A stretch of DNA of 64,000 nt from the NCBI GenBank assembly GCA_965225915.1, contig OZ245326.1:2232001-2296000 (forward strand), given 5' to 3'. The stretch is from JAAXHH01 sp965225915. GTDB lineage: Bacteria; JAAXHH01. The translations under genes were made by a program, and so were the position numbers. Below, one piece after another: positions 34,582-43,987 of this stretch (position 1 is its first letter; each line of letters begins with the position of its first letter). The notes below the pieces were generated by a model that was not told where the DNA came from, made no database searches, and saw nothing but the letters and a program-made list of their open reading frames with translations.

Positions 34582-36232
34582 AAACGACTGTACCGCCGAC
34601 TACCGTGAGGTCGACTTTCGCTTCCCGGATCTCCTCGGGCGGCATGGTGGTCAGGTCCCGGTCCAGGATCACGAAGTCCGCGAGTTTCCCGGGCTCCAGT
34701 GTCCCCTTGATGTCTTCCTCGAAGGACGCGTACGCGGCGTCGACGGTATAGCCGCGCAGGGCTTCCTCGACGGTGATTTTCTGTTCGGGTACCCAGCCGT
34801 CGGGATTCATGTCGTCCAGCGTGCGGCGCGTCACCGCCGCGTAGATGCCTTCGATCGGAGTCGCGGGTGCCACCGACCAGTCGCTGCCCAGGGCCAGCCG
34901 GACGCCGGTGTCAAGCAGGGACCGGAAGGCGTAAGTCGTCTTGATGCGTTCGGGACCGATGACCTTCTCGGCCCACCGGCCATCGTCGATGGCATGGTAG
35001 GGTTGCATGCTTGGAATGATGTCCAGGGCACCGAATCGGGGCAGGTCGGCGAGGGCGATGTGCTGGGCGTGTTCGATGCGGAAACGCCGGTCCCGGGGAC
35101 CGTTTTCCGCCGCCACACGTTCGAAGATGTCCAGTTGAAGGTCGATGGCACGGTCGCCGATGGCATGGACCATCACGTGCAGACCGGCCTTGTCGGCGCC
35201 GGAGGTCCACGTGTAAAGGTTTTCCTCGGTAGTAATGAGCAGTCCCGTATCGTCAGGCGCGTCGGTAAAGGGATCCATAAAGGCGGCCGTGTGAGATCCC
35301 AGTGAGCCGTCCACGAAGCCCTTGAGTCCACCCAGGCGAACCCACTCGTCTCCGGGTCCGTCGGAGGCGATATGATCTTCGAGCCGCTCCCATTCATATA
35401 GGGGAACGGCGGCGTACAGGCGGGTCTTCAACCGGCCGGCGGACCGGGCCCGTTCGAAGACTGCCACGTCGTCCCATGTGCCCATGTTGTGGACTGTCGT
35501 GACACCCTGGGCGGCCACGTAGTCCATGGCCGCGTCCAACGCACGCTCCTTCATCTCCTCCGGCTGGTTGGGAACGACCTGGTCGACGAGGTACATCGCG
35601 TTGTCCTTGAAGATGCCGGCCGGTTCGCCGTCATCATATCTTTCGATGGTACCGCCCGAAATTTCCTCCGTCGCCCGCGTCACCCCAGCGGCCTCGATAG
35701 CGGCCGTATTCGCCAGGGCCATGTGTCCGTCGAGCCGGTTGACCCAGACCGGGTTGTCCGTCGTGACCGAATCGATCCAATCCCGGCGGGGCAGTTCTCC
35801 ACCCCACTGCTCGTGATCCCAGTCGCCCCCGGTGATCCATACGCCCGGCTCCAAATCCCTGGCGAATTCGGCGAGGCGGTCGATGAACACCTGCGGTGTC
35901 GGAGCGTCCCGAAGCTGAACGGACGCGAGATTGAAACCGCCCGAAATGAAATGAACGTGGGCGTCGATGAATCCGGGGGTAACGAGACGGCCGCCACCTT
36001 CGATGACCCTCGTTTCACCGGTGACCATCCCGCCGATTTCTTCGTTACTGCCGACCGCCAGGATACTGTCTCCGGAAACTGCCAGGGCCTCTGCCCAGGG
36101 ACTGGATGGCTGCCCGGTCCACACGCGGGCGTCCCGGACGACCAGCGAAGCTGTTTCCGCGGGACTCGAACAACTCACCAGCGCCGCGAGGACTGACAGA
36201 CTAAACAGCGCTGCGATCAATGATCTGAACAT
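34571..36232 (-). CDS. lipoprotein amidohydrolase, YtcJ/amidohydrolase-3 type
   Basis: 553 aa from the ATG at 36232. Residues 1-22 form a lipoprotein signal with lipobox LVSC, so it is exported. The amidohydrolase-3 fold shows GFIDAHVHFISGG (first metal histidines), GLKGFVDGSLGSHTA, HAIGDRAIDL, and LALGSDWSVAP with the catalytic Asp. Relatives hydrolyse formamides and related C-N bonds. Export of such an enzyme is common in FCB bacteria. It heads a three-gene operon with the PPTase and RraA-like genes. Confidence 0.87.
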   Translation of the reverse strand: MFRSLIAALFSLSVLAALVSCSSPAETASLVVRDARVWTGQPSSPWAEALAVSGDSILAVGSNEEIGGMVTGETRVIEGGGRLVTPGFIDAHVHFISGGFNLASVQLRDAPTPQVFIDRLAEFARDLEPGVWITGGDWDHEQWGGELPRRDWIDSVTTDNPVWVNRLDGHMALANTAAIEAAGVTRATEEISGGTIERYDDGEPAGIFKDNAMYLVDQVVPNQPEEMKERALDAAMDYVAAQGVTTVHNMGTWDDVAVFERARSAGRLKTRLYAAVPLYEWERLEDHIASDGPGDEWVRLGGLKGFVDGSLGSHTAAFMDPFTDAPDDTGLLITTEENLYTWTSGADKAGLHVMVHAIGDRAIDLQLDIFERVAAENGPRDRRFRIEHAQHIALADLPRFGALDIIPSMQPYHAIDDGRWAEKVIGPERIKTTYAFRSLLDTGVRLALGSDWSVAPATPIEGIYAAVTRRTLDDMNPDGWVPEQKITVEEALRGYTVDAAYASFEEDIKGTLEPGKLADFVILDRDLTTMPPEEIREAKVDLTVVGGTVVYER

Positions 36233-36348
36233 GCCGGTTCCCTTTGCTGTTTTTGCGGTCGATATAAGTATACTCCCAGTCCCTGTTTTAAAACTTTCTA
36301 CCAATACGCTATGCTTCTTCAAGTCCTGGGCAGTCTTGAATATACAGG

Positions 36349-37488
36349 TTACCAGTCCGCGACACTGCCGTCCGCCTCGTGGTAGTGCTCGCCGCCCAGC
36401 TCTTCCCGGTAACTTACCCGCCTGGACACTTCCGCTTCGTCTATTTCAAAACCCAGTCCCGGTTTATCGGGCAGTTCGATATGTCCGTCGACGACCTGCC
36501 AACTCTCCGTCAGGATACCCGCGCCCAGCGCCTGGTCGACCTGTTCTTGGGCGAGAAAGTTGGGAATCACGGCGTCCACGTGCATGCAGGAAGTAAAGGC
36601 CACGGGACCAATCGCGCAGTGGGGGAGGACGTGGATGTAGTATACCTCGGCCATGTTGGCGATTTTCTTCAGTTCCGTGATGCCGCCGGCATGCGAACCG
36701 TCCGGTTGTATGTAGGCCGCGGCCTGTTTTTCGAAGATCTCGCGGAACTCCCATCGGCTCAGCAGCCGCTCGCCCGTGGCGATGGGAAAGGTTACGTGGT
36801 CCGATACGAGCTTCAGAGCGTCGACGTTTTCCTGGGGTACCGGCTCTTCCACGAACATGGGCCGCATGTCCTTGATCTCGTGGCATGTCTCGATAGCCAG
36901 GGCAGGGGTCATCTTTCCGTGGAAATCGAAGGCCAGTTCCACGTCCGGCCCCACCCACTCCCGCATGAGAAACGCACATTCGACGAACTCATCGATGACG
37001 GCCGGCGGCTCATGGCCCCGCCACTTGCCACCGGGTCCGGACTTGAAGGCGGTATAACCGCTCTTCTGCAACATGTCCAGCCGTTCCCTGGCGACGGACT
37101 GGCTCTCATCGGATAGATCGTTGATACCCCAGTGGGCGTAGACGCGGATGCGGTCGCGCACCGCGCCTCCTAGGAGCTTGTAGACGGGAACGCCGTAGTG
37201 TTTCCCGGCGATATCCCATAAAGCCTGGTCCACGCCGGATATGGCGGTCATGAGGATGGTGCCGCCGCGGAAGAACGCCGACCGGTACATGTGCTGCCAG
37301 TGGTGCTCGATACGCAGGGGGTCCTTGCCGACCAGGTAGTCCGCGAGTTCCCTGACCGCGCCTTCCACGCTTTCGGGCTTTCCCTCGAGGGTGGTTTCCC
37401 CCCAGCCAGAAAGGCCGGTGTCCGTGGTGATCTTGACGAGCCGGGTACGATGAAGGGGAAAGAACTGTTCGACGGTCGCGATTTTCAT
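36349..37488 (-). CDS. enolase-superfamily sugar acid dehydratase (galactonate dehydratase-like)
   Basis: 379 aa of the mandelate racemase/muconate lactonising type. Metal ligands: FDFHGK, FVEEPVP and ATGERL; the catalytic His comes from VLPHCAIGPV, and GSHAGGITE is in the barrel. The DFHGK setting and HCAIGP favour the D-galactonate/mannonate dehydratase group over mandelate racemase. It would turn an aldonate into a 2-keto-3-deoxy acid; a PfkB-like kinase, an aldolase and a UxuA-type mannonate dehydratase occur elsewhere in the window. It is separated by 116 nt from the amidohydrolase gene. Confidence 0.87.
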   Translation of the reverse strand: MKIATVEQFFPLHRTRLVKITTDTGLSGWGETTLEGKPESVEGAVRELADYLVGKDPLRIEHHWQHMYRSAFFRGGTILMTAISGVDQALWDIAGKHYGVPVYKLLGGAVRDRIRVYAHWGINDLSDESQSVARERLDMLQKSGYTAFKSGPGGKWRGHEPPAVIDEFVECAFLMREWVGPDVELAFDFHGKMTPALAIETCHEIKDMRPMFVEEPVPQENVDALKLVSDHVTFPIATGERLLSRWEFREIFEKQAAAYIQPDGSHAGGITELKKIANMAEVYYIHVLPHCAIGPVAFTSCMHVDAVIPNFLAQEQVDQALGAGILTESWQVVDGHIELPDKPGLGFEIDEAEVSRRVSYREELGGEHYHEADGSVADW

Positions 37489-37599
37489 AGCAACTCCGGA
37501 TGCCGGGATGCTCCCCGGTTCAATGGATTGCCCGTGGAATCGGACCGAGCGTGGTTCCAGCCAGTGACCCGGATGACCGGCTTTGCAGGATGGTTCGAA

Positions 37600-38301
37600 T
37601 CATCTGCCGAAAAGCCGTCTCGTATCGAGGGATTCGATGGCGTATCCAGCCGGGACGGCGAATATGGATGGGTCGACGTCTTGTCGATTTACCTCGGTTA
37701 CGGTCATGGACATGGTCATGGGTGTGCCGGGGAACGACGTAATGATTTTAAGTGGAAAACCGGATAGTCCCTCGGTCCAGAAGGGCATGCTATCCTTCAA
37801 TGCACCGCCAAATGACGTGTCCAGGTCCATTTGAATCGCGTCGGTGACCCACATGTACTGTATCATCGCACCGGACGGATTGTTTCTTATGATCTTATAC
37901 TTTTTGCATTCGTAACCGGCAATGACGATCGTTTCTTTTTCGTCTACGATGACCGGCGCCGCGCGTTCTTTCAGGTTCGGATCCGCGTAGATCTCGTAGG
38001 CGGTGTCATTCATGTGGCTGATGACGTATCCCCTGCCCGTCGACCCGTCGATCACGACCTCGCCCATCATCATCCCGATCATGCCGCCCCGCATGTGGAC
38101 TTTAGTCTGGTTGCCCTTTATAAAGAGTCTGTAGGATTCCGGAACCATCATGGCCACCTGGGCCCGGTCCTGCAAATCGCCTCCCGTAAAGCTCACGTTG
38201 AATCGGAGACTGCCTTCGAAGCTGTTTTCAGGTGGAAGGGCCGAGGCGAAGGGCGCCAGAAAGAAGGACAGAAGCACATAGATCGACGCGTATCTTGTCA
38301 T
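37600..38301 (-). CDS. DUF4412-type secreted protein
   Basis: 233 aa with a signal peptide (1-21, cleavage after ASA) and no other membrane segment. The rest is a beta-rich fold of the DUF4412 type (GYVISHMNDTAYEIYAD, IAGYECKKYKI). Function unknown; members are exported and tend to sit near envelope genes. The next gene on the same strand is a small cytochrome, but the gap of 135 nt and absence of shared motifs give no functional clue. Confidence 0.7.
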   Translation of the reverse strand: MTRYASIYVLLSFFLAPFASALPPENSFEGSLRFNVSFTGGDLQDRAQVAMMVPESYRLFIKGNQTKVHMRGGMIGMMMGEVVIDGSTGRGYVISHMNDTAYEIYADPNLKERAAPVIVDEKETIVIAGYECKKYKIIRNNPSGAMIQYMWVTDAIQMDLDTSFGGALKDSMPFWTEGLSGFPLKIITSFPGTPMTMSMTVTEVNRQDVDPSIFAVPAGYAIESLDTRRLFGR

Positions 38302-38436
38302 AGCTCATTGACCGGGTAGTTTTGCCGGTGGTGGTGGAGGGTATGGATCCCAGGGTCGTTGGTGGCGAAGTATCCGGGCCCTTCACAGGTGGTGGCGGAG
38401 CGTGCAGACTCTGTGCCGCTCTGTCGAGTCCGCTTA

Positions 38437-38808
38437 CTACTCTTCGGAAATGATCGCGAGTTCACCGGCGTGACAGGTGTAACAGGTAACGGGCTGCAGG
38501 TTTTCCTTGCTCATGACGTTCGTGTTGATGGCCGCAACCTGCTCGTTGATCTGCACGACGAGTTTGATGAACTCCCGGCCGATCAGTTTCGTTTCCTTTT
38601 CGTCGCTGGAATAGTCTTTCAGATTATGACAGTAGACACACTTCTCTCCGATGCCGCTGCTCACCGTTTTCATAAAGTCACGAATCTCCCTTGTAGAACG
38701 ATCTGTCAAGACCTGGACGTTCTTAGGCTCGCGCTGGGCGTCTACGCTCGCGTCAACCAAGACCGTCAGCACGAAGCACGCGGCAATGATCGGTATGATC
38801 CGTTTCAT
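38437..38808 (-). CDS. small periplasmic dihaem c-type cytochrome
   Basis: 123 aa from the ATG at 38808 with AAAGGA upstream. A signal peptide (1-24) precedes two CxxCH haem sites: CVYCH (57-61) and CYTCH (109-113). The ESSGIG..KCVYCHN..Y pattern resembles the photosynthetic reaction-centre cytochrome c subunit family (PF02276), here reduced to two haems. Probably an electron carrier in the periplasm; no oxidase partner is adjacent. A promoter lies at 38890-38918. Confidence 0.87.
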   Translation of the reverse strand: MKRIIPIIAACFVLTVLVDASVDAQREPKNVQVLTDRSTREIRDFMKTVSSGIGEKCVYCHNLKDYSSDEKETKLIGREFIKLVVQINEQVAAINTNVMSKENLQPVTCYTCHAGELAIISEE

Positions 38809-38889
38809 CGCGATTCCTTTCGTCATGGGAGTTACGGGGGTTCTAAACACGTGGCCGGATTCGTTTCTATCCCGAAAGGCGGTTCGGGA

Positions 38890-38918
38890 AACTTAGATAT
38901 GCCACGTGGTTCTGTCAA
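38890..38918 (-). promoter_or_regulatory. promoter of the cytochrome gene
   Basis: Minus strand TTGACA (38918-38913), 17-nt spacer, TAAGTT (38895-38890). A 6-bp perfect hairpin CCCGAA/TTCGGG (38871-38888) follows at the expected transcript 5' end. Confidence 0.6.
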
Positions 38919-39019
38919 GACCTTTCAGCGTAGTTTGCCACGATCCGTATACCACTTTAGGCCGCCTGGGTCAAAGTCCGGGTAAGAGTGGTTTGCCTGC
39001 CTGACGACCGTCCCGGACC

Positions 39020-39074
39020 AGGCCGACCGGCGGCCTTATTTGTATTGACAGAACCGTACCTTTAGCGTTTCAAT
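39020..39074 (+). other. gap with hairpin and possible promoter before VWA gene
   Basis: The 381-bp gap 38809-39189 contains the cytochrome promoter, a hairpin AGGCCG/CGGCCT (39020-39036) followed by TATTTGTATT, and TTGACA (39045-39050) with TTCAAT (39069-39074) 18 nt downstream. The last could drive the VWA/caspase-fold pair. Nothing else is recognisable. Confidence 0.4.
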
Positions 39075-39189
39075 AACGCATGACTGGTCTGTTACCGCAT
39101 CCGTCCGGTCGAGGTCTTTTCTAAGACTGTCAAACCTGATGGCCCGCCATTTCCCGGTTATATAGAAATCCCACCTGGTATCCGCCGTG

Positions 39190-41472
39190 ATGGATTCTTT
39201 TCTTCGAACGCTCGGTTTGATCGGAGCGTCTGAGCACCTGGCTTTTAGATCCCCTTCCCCATATTGGACTATCATCCTTCTTGCCGTGGTCGTGGCCGGG
39301 CTCGTGATCCTGTTCTACCGCCGTATGCCCGTGGCGACCTCTCCGGGGATGAAGGCCGTGTTTACCGTGTTGAAGATCCTGCCATTGCTGCTGATCGTAT
39401 TCTGTCTCCTGGAACCCGTCGTCATAACGTCCGAGGTCACGGCCCGACAGGGGTTCCTTCTTCTGATGTTCGACGATTCGAAGAGCATGGGCATACAGGA
39501 CGGCGCCCGGGCCCTGCCCCGCGTGGAAGCGGTCAAACGCCGGTTCCAGGATGATGGACTGCTGGAAGGCCTGGGCAGCAGGTTCAGGGTAAGGACATAC
39601 CGTTTCGCGGAACGTACGGACCGGGTTGCCGATATCGCAAAACTCGACGCATCCGGAAGCGCAACGGATATTGCCGGCGCCCTGAGTCAGGCCGCCGGCG
39701 AATTCAGGGATCTGCCCGTGGCCGCCATCGTGCTCGTAACGGACGGCGCGGACAACATGAATGCGGGAACGGACAAGCTGGCGAATGCGACGGCATACCT
39801 CGAATCTCAGAACATGCCGGTCTATACCGTGGGGGTAGGCGAGGAGCGGATCGCGCAGGATGTCGAGATACTCAAGGTGGCCGCGTCCGACAAGGTGACG
39901 GAAGGGACGATAACCGACCTTTTCGTCACCCTGCGAAGTTACGGTTACGCGGGCAGATCGATCGACCTGAACATCAAGGAAGGGGGACGCGTCGTCCAGA
40001 CGGTGCCGGTTCGTCTGGGCCGGGACGGGGACATACAGCGCGTCCGTTTGTTTCTGTCGCCCGAATCGCCGGGCATACTCGAGTACACGGCGGAAGTCGC
40101 CCCGCAAAGCTCGGAGACGATAGCGGAGAACAACGCGCGGCCCTTCCTGCTGGATAACCGATCGAGAACGGGACGGGTCCTGTACGTGGAAGGATACCCT
40201 CGCAGGGAGTTCAAGTTCATCAGGCGGGCGCTGGACGAAGACCCGCGGATTGACATGATCTCTATAGTCAGAATATCGCCCGACGGGAGGATCTACCGGC
40301 AGGGAATCCGGGATCCGAAGCAGGAGCTGACCGGTGGATATCCCCGAAGCAGGGAGGAGTTGTTTACATACGATGCCATTGTTTTCGGCGATATAGAGGC
40401 GGCCTGGTTTACGCCCGATCAGCTTCAGCTTACCGAGGCCTTTGTAAGCGAGCGCGGCGGTGGATTCCTGATGATCGGCGGTCTGAACTCCTTTAGGGAA
40501 GGCGGATACGCGGGTACGCCGGTTGAGGATATACTGCCTGTTCACCTCACCGGCGACAACTGGGCCATGGGTATTGTCGACCATGCCTTTCGCCTGGCTC
40601 CGGCCGAAGAAGGCATCCATCATCCCCTGCTTCGTTTCGGGTCGAATCCCGAGGAAAACCGGGCAAACTGGGATCGCCTGCCGGAATTGATCGGATACAA
40701 CCGGGTCGGGGCTGTCAAGCCCGGCGCCGCGGTGCTCGCGGTCGACCCCACGACAGATGTTCTGGAAGGGTCCAATGTGCTCCTGGCCGTACAGCGTTAC
40801 GGAAGGGGGCGATCAATGGCCTTCACCGGCTTCAGCACGTGGCGCTGGCAGATGCATCTGCCGTCGGAAGATCAGTCGCACGAACGATTCTGGCGACAGA
40901 TGGTCCGGTGGACCGCACTGTATGCCCCCGGACGGGTTTCCGTCACTACGGACAAGACGAATTACGGCGGACATGAAACGGTCACCATCGAAAGCCGTCT
41001 GTTCGACCGGAACTACGAGCCGGTCGACGGAACGAATGTATGGGCACACGTAACCGGGCCTACCGGCCAGTCGAAGGCCGTTCAACTCGAATGGTCCCTT
41101 GGGAACGAAGGACTCTACCGCGCCGAATACCGGCCCGAGCTGGGCGGCGTGCACAAGGTGGAAGTGTCCATCCGGTCCGAGGAGGACGCGTTGCTTCGCG
41201 ACCAGACCGGGTTTACCGTGGCCCCGTCGGCCACCGAATTCACGAATGCGGGTCTCCACGTGGAGGATCTTGAAAGGCTCTCTGAATCCACGGGCGGCGC
41301 ATATCTACCTCTATCGGAGGCGGGACGGTTGCCGGATATGATCAGGCCCGTTGAGCAGACGGCCACTTCGACCCGCGAAAGAGACTTGCGCGATACGCCT
41401 TTCCTGTTCGCGGCCATTCTGCTTTTCCTGAGCACCGAGTGGTTTCTGAGGCGCCAGAAAGGACTGTCGTGA
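39190..41472 (+). CDS. membrane VWA-domain protein with glutamine-amidotransferase-like fold
   Basis: 760 aa from ATG 39190 (GTG at 39187 also open). Two membrane helices at about 24-45 and 55-78; then a VWA-like region with a MIDAS-like MFDDSKSMG (about 93-101) and LVTDGADNMN; a class-I glutamine-amidotransferase-like segment around 325-450 (YVEGYPRREFKF, GGFLMIGGLNSF); Ig-like beta domains (580-690); and a C-terminal helix ending LRRQKGLS. This is the architecture of periplasm-facing VWA proteins of unknown role in FCB and Planctomycetes. Its stop overlaps the next start as TGATG. Confidence 0.82.
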   Translation: MDSFLRTLGLIGASEHLAFRSPSPYWTIILLAVVVAGLVILFYRRMPVATSPGMKAVFTVLKILPLLLIVFCLLEPVVITSEVTARQGFLLLMFDDSKSMGIQDGARALPRVEAVKRRFQDDGLLEGLGSRFRVRTYRFAERTDRVADIAKLDASGSATDIAGALSQAAGEFRDLPVAAIVLVTDGADNMNAGTDKLANATAYLESQNMPVYTVGVGEERIAQDVEILKVAASDKVTEGTITDLFVTLRSYGYAGRSIDLNIKEGGRVVQTVPVRLGRDGDIQRVRLFLSPESPGILEYTAEVAPQSSETIAENNARPFLLDNRSRTGRVLYVEGYPRREFKFIRRALDEDPRIDMISIVRISPDGRIYRQGIRDPKQELTGGYPRSREELFTYDAIVFGDIEAAWFTPDQLQLTEAFVSERGGGFLMIGGLNSFREGGYAGTPVEDILPVHLTGDNWAMGIVDHAFRLAPAEEGIHHPLLRFGSNPEENRANWDRLPELIGYNRVGAVKPGAAVLAVDPTTDVLEGSNVLLAVQRYGRGRSMAFTGFSTWRWQMHLPSEDQSHERFWRQMVRWTALYAPGRVSVTTDKTNYGGHETVTIESRLFDRNYEPVDGTNVWAHVTGPTGQSKAVQLEWSLGNEGLYRAEYRPELGGVHKVEVSIRSEEDALLRDQTGFTVAPSATEFTNAGLHVEDLERLSESTGGAYLPLSEAGRLPDMIRPVEQTATSTRERDLRDTPFLFAAILLFLSTEWFLRRQKGLS

Positions 41473-42542
41473 TGCGCCTAGTCGCCGGAATCTTCGCGGG
41501 GCTGTTGTTAAGCTGCCTTTTATCTTTGGAGGCCTTCTCGCTGCCGCCGGTAACCAGGCCACAGGATTCGGCTAACCTTCCTTCCATTGGGGAACAGAGA
41601 TCGTCTCCCGGCGTGCAGTACGGATTGATCATCGCGGGGCTTGGTGGAGAAAAGAAGTACGTCGACCAGAACCTGGCCTGGGCCATCGGCCTCTACGACG
41701 TATTGAAAACCGATCATGGGTTTGCGGAAGACCGGTTGACTCTCCTCGTTGAGGATCCGGCCGCCACGGGCGAGACCCCTGCGCGGAAGTCCACCCTCGA
41801 GGAGATACACGGGGCACTGTCCGACCTGTCCCATCGGCTTCGCCCCACGGACGACCTGTTTGTCCTGCTGATCGGACACGGCAGCGCCGCGGGTACGGGC
41901 GCCAGGTTGAACATCCCGGGTCCCGATTTGACGGCAGACTCGCTCCGCGAAGCGCTTGGTGACATCAACGGGCGATACACGGTCGTGGTGAACGGCGCGA
42001 GTTCGAGCGCCCCTTTTATCGCAGCGCTCAGCGGTCCCGGCCGCGTGATCGTAACGGCGACGAAGAGCGGCGGAGAACGCCTGTCCACGGTTTTTCCCGA
42101 ACACCTTCTCGCGTCGTTAAATGGGACGGAAGGCGACCTGGACAAGAATGGGCGGGTCTCCGTCCTGGAGTCCTTTATCTACGCCAGGAACAAGACAGCC
42201 GAATGGTACGACGGACAGGGCCTCCTGGCCACCGAACATCCCCTGCTGGACGATGACGGCGACGGAAGAGGCGCCCGGAATCCGGGAGATGACGCCACGG
42301 GTGGGGCGCTGGCCGGCAGGGTGTACTTCGGCCGCGTATCTATACCGGCGGTGGCTACCAGTTCGCCCAGGGCACGGTCTTTGTGGGAGAGGATGGAAGA
42401 ACTGCGGACGATGATCGATGAACTCAAGGGTGAGAAGAACCGGCGGGATCCGACGGAATTCTCAGAGCAGATGGAGGACCTTTTGATCGAACTGGCGCGG
42501 GTCAGCAAGCAACTCAGAACACTGGAAGAGAATCCGCCCTGA
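41472..42542 (+). CDS. exported caspase/C13-fold protein, probably catalytically dead
   Basis: 356 aa from ATG 41472. Signal peptide 1-23. The caspase-like fold has the His motif IGHGS (H136), but the position of the catalytic cysteine, after the VVV strand, reads NGASSSAPF (174-182) with Ala and Ser and no Cys. ALSGPGRVIVTATKSG then matches the family, and the calcium-loop-like DLDKNGRVSVLE and DDDGDGRG segments are intact. C-terminal 60 residues are helical. The gene is translationally coupled to the VWA protein. It may be a scaffold or binding protein rather than a protease. Confidence 0.75.
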   Translation: MRLVAGIFAGLLLSCLLSLEAFSLPPVTRPQDSANLPSIGEQRSSPGVQYGLIIAGLGGEKKYVDQNLAWAIGLYDVLKTDHGFAEDRLTLLVEDPAATGETPARKSTLEEIHGALSDLSHRLRPTDDLFVLLIGHGSAAGTGARLNIPGPDLTADSLREALGDINGRYTVVVNGASSSAPFIAALSGPGRVIVTATKSGGERLSTVFPEHLLASLNGTEGDLDKNGRVSVLESFIYARNKTAEWYDGQGLLATEHPLLDDDGDGRGARNPGDDATGGALAGRVYFGRVSIPAVATSSPRARSLWERMEELRTMIDELKGEKNRRDPTEFSEQMEDLLIELARVSKQLRTLEENPP

Positions 42543-42559
42543 CGCCTTCCGTCTTGTCC

Positions 42560-42587
42560 TTGACGCATGGACCAAAGCCTGTAACAT
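42560..42587 (+). promoter_or_regulatory. promoter of eno
   Basis: TTGACG (42560-42565), 16-nt spacer, TAACAT (42582-42587), about 90 nt upstream of the enolase start. A tiny frame of seven codons (ATG at 42618) with TAGGAG lies in the leader, probably by chance. Confidence 0.45.
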
Positions 42588-42676
42588 ATAGAGCGATTGA
42601 CCTGGTAGGAGTCACCTATGTATGAAGCAGGGAGCAGCTGAATATACCTTGAACCGCAACACAGGGATGTGCCCGA

Positions 42677-43972
42677 ATGACCGAAATCGTTTCGATTCAT
42701 GGTCGTGAAGTACTGGATTCAAGAGGAAACCCCACGGTCGAGGCCGAGGTGCGGCTGTCCTGTGGCGCTTTCGGGCGGGCGATCGTTCCCTCGGGCGCAT
42801 CGACGGGCGCCCACGAAGCGCACGAACGCCGCGACGGAGACGGTTCGCGCTACCTTGGAAAGGGCGTGCTGCAGGCCGTCGCCAGCGTCGACGGCGAAAT
42901 AGCCGAAGCTTTGCGCGGGCGGGACGTGGCCGACCAGGCCGGTGTAGACCGCGCCATGATCGAACTCGACGGATCGGCCAACAAGGACGCCGTGGGAGCC
43001 AACGCCATACTGGGCGTTTCCCTGGCCGTGGCCCACGCGGCGGCGGTGGCGGTGGACCAGCCGCTGTACCGTTACCTGGGTGGAGACGGGGCCTGCGTAC
43101 TCCCCGTACCCATGATGAACATCCTGAACGGGGGATCCCACGCCGATAACAACGTCGATCTGCAGGAATTCATGATCATGCCCGTCGGCGCGTCCACCTT
43201 CTCCCAGGCCTTGCGCATGGGCGCCGAGGTTTTCCACAGTTTGAAAACGGTGCTCCGAAAACACGGTTATGTGACCTCCGTGGGCGACGAAGGCGGTTTC
43301 GCACCGGATCTCTCATCGAACGCAGAGGCCATAGAGATGCTCGTGTCCGGCATCGCCGATGCCGGGTATGATCCGGGTACCGACGTCATGATCGCCCTCG
43401 ATGCCGCGGCCTCCGAATTCCACGATCGGCACGTGGAGGGCATCTACAGGTTGGAAGCGGAAGCCACTCCCGAAAAAACCGCGCCGGAGCTGGTCGACTT
43501 CTACGCGGACATGGTCGGCAAGTATCCCGTGGTTTCCATCGAGGACGGGTTGGCGGAGGACGACTGGACCGGCTGGAAGATGCTGACGGACCGGCTCGGC
43601 GATGACGTTCAGCTCGTCGGCGACGATCTCTTCGTGACCAACACCGACCGGCTTTCCCGTGGTATCCATAGCGGCGTCGCCAACAGCATCCTGATCAAGA
43701 TCAACCAGATCGGCACGCTGACGGAGACCTTCGAAGCCATCGATATGGCACAGTCGTCGGGATACACCACGGTGATTTCCCATCGATCAGGGGAAACGGA
43801 AGATACGACGATCGCGGATATCGCGGTCGCGAAATCGGCCGGCCAGATCAAGACCGGATCCCTTTGCCGGTCCGAGCGGACCGCGAAATACAACCAACTG
43901 CTGCGGATAGAAGAATCTCTGGGTGAACGGGCCCGGTACGCGGGCCGGTCCATCCTGCGCCGGGCCTCGTAG
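42677..43972 (+). CDS. eno: enolase (phosphopyruvate hydratase)
   Basis: 431 aa of normal length, catalysing 2-phosphoglycerate to phosphoenolpyruvate. N-terminal IHGREVLDSRGNPTVEAEV, SGASTGAHEA and GGSHADNNVDLQEFMI are typical, as are the metal ligands in IALDAAASEF, SIEDGLAEDD and VGDDLFVTN and the catalytic segment SHRSGETEDTTIAD. It opens a cluster continuing with divIC, recO and a PfkB-like gene with short gaps. Confidence 0.97.
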   Translation: MTEIVSIHGREVLDSRGNPTVEAEVRLSCGAFGRAIVPSGASTGAHEAHERRDGDGSRYLGKGVLQAVASVDGEIAEALRGRDVADQAGVDRAMIELDGSANKDAVGANAILGVSLAVAHAAAVAVDQPLYRYLGGDGACVLPVPMMNILNGGSHADNNVDLQEFMIMPVGASTFSQALRMGAEVFHSLKTVLRKHGYVTSVGDEGGFAPDLSSNAEAIEMLVSGIADAGYDPGTDVMIALDAAASEFHDRHVEGIYRLEAEATPEKTAPELVDFYADMVGKYPVVSIEDGLAEDDWTGWKMLTDRLGDDVQLVGDDLFVTNTDRLSRGIHSGVANSILIKINQIGTLTETFEAIDMAQSSGYTTVISHRSGETEDTTIADIAVAKSAGQIKTGSLCRSERTAKYNQLLRIEESLGERARYAGRSILRRAS

Positions 43973-43987
43973 CCGGAGCGGTATCCC

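Noticed and set aside
42618..42641. Seven-codon frame with TAGGAG in the enolase leader, possibly a leader peptide.
   Set aside because: Very short frames are expected by chance and no attenuator structure accompanies it.
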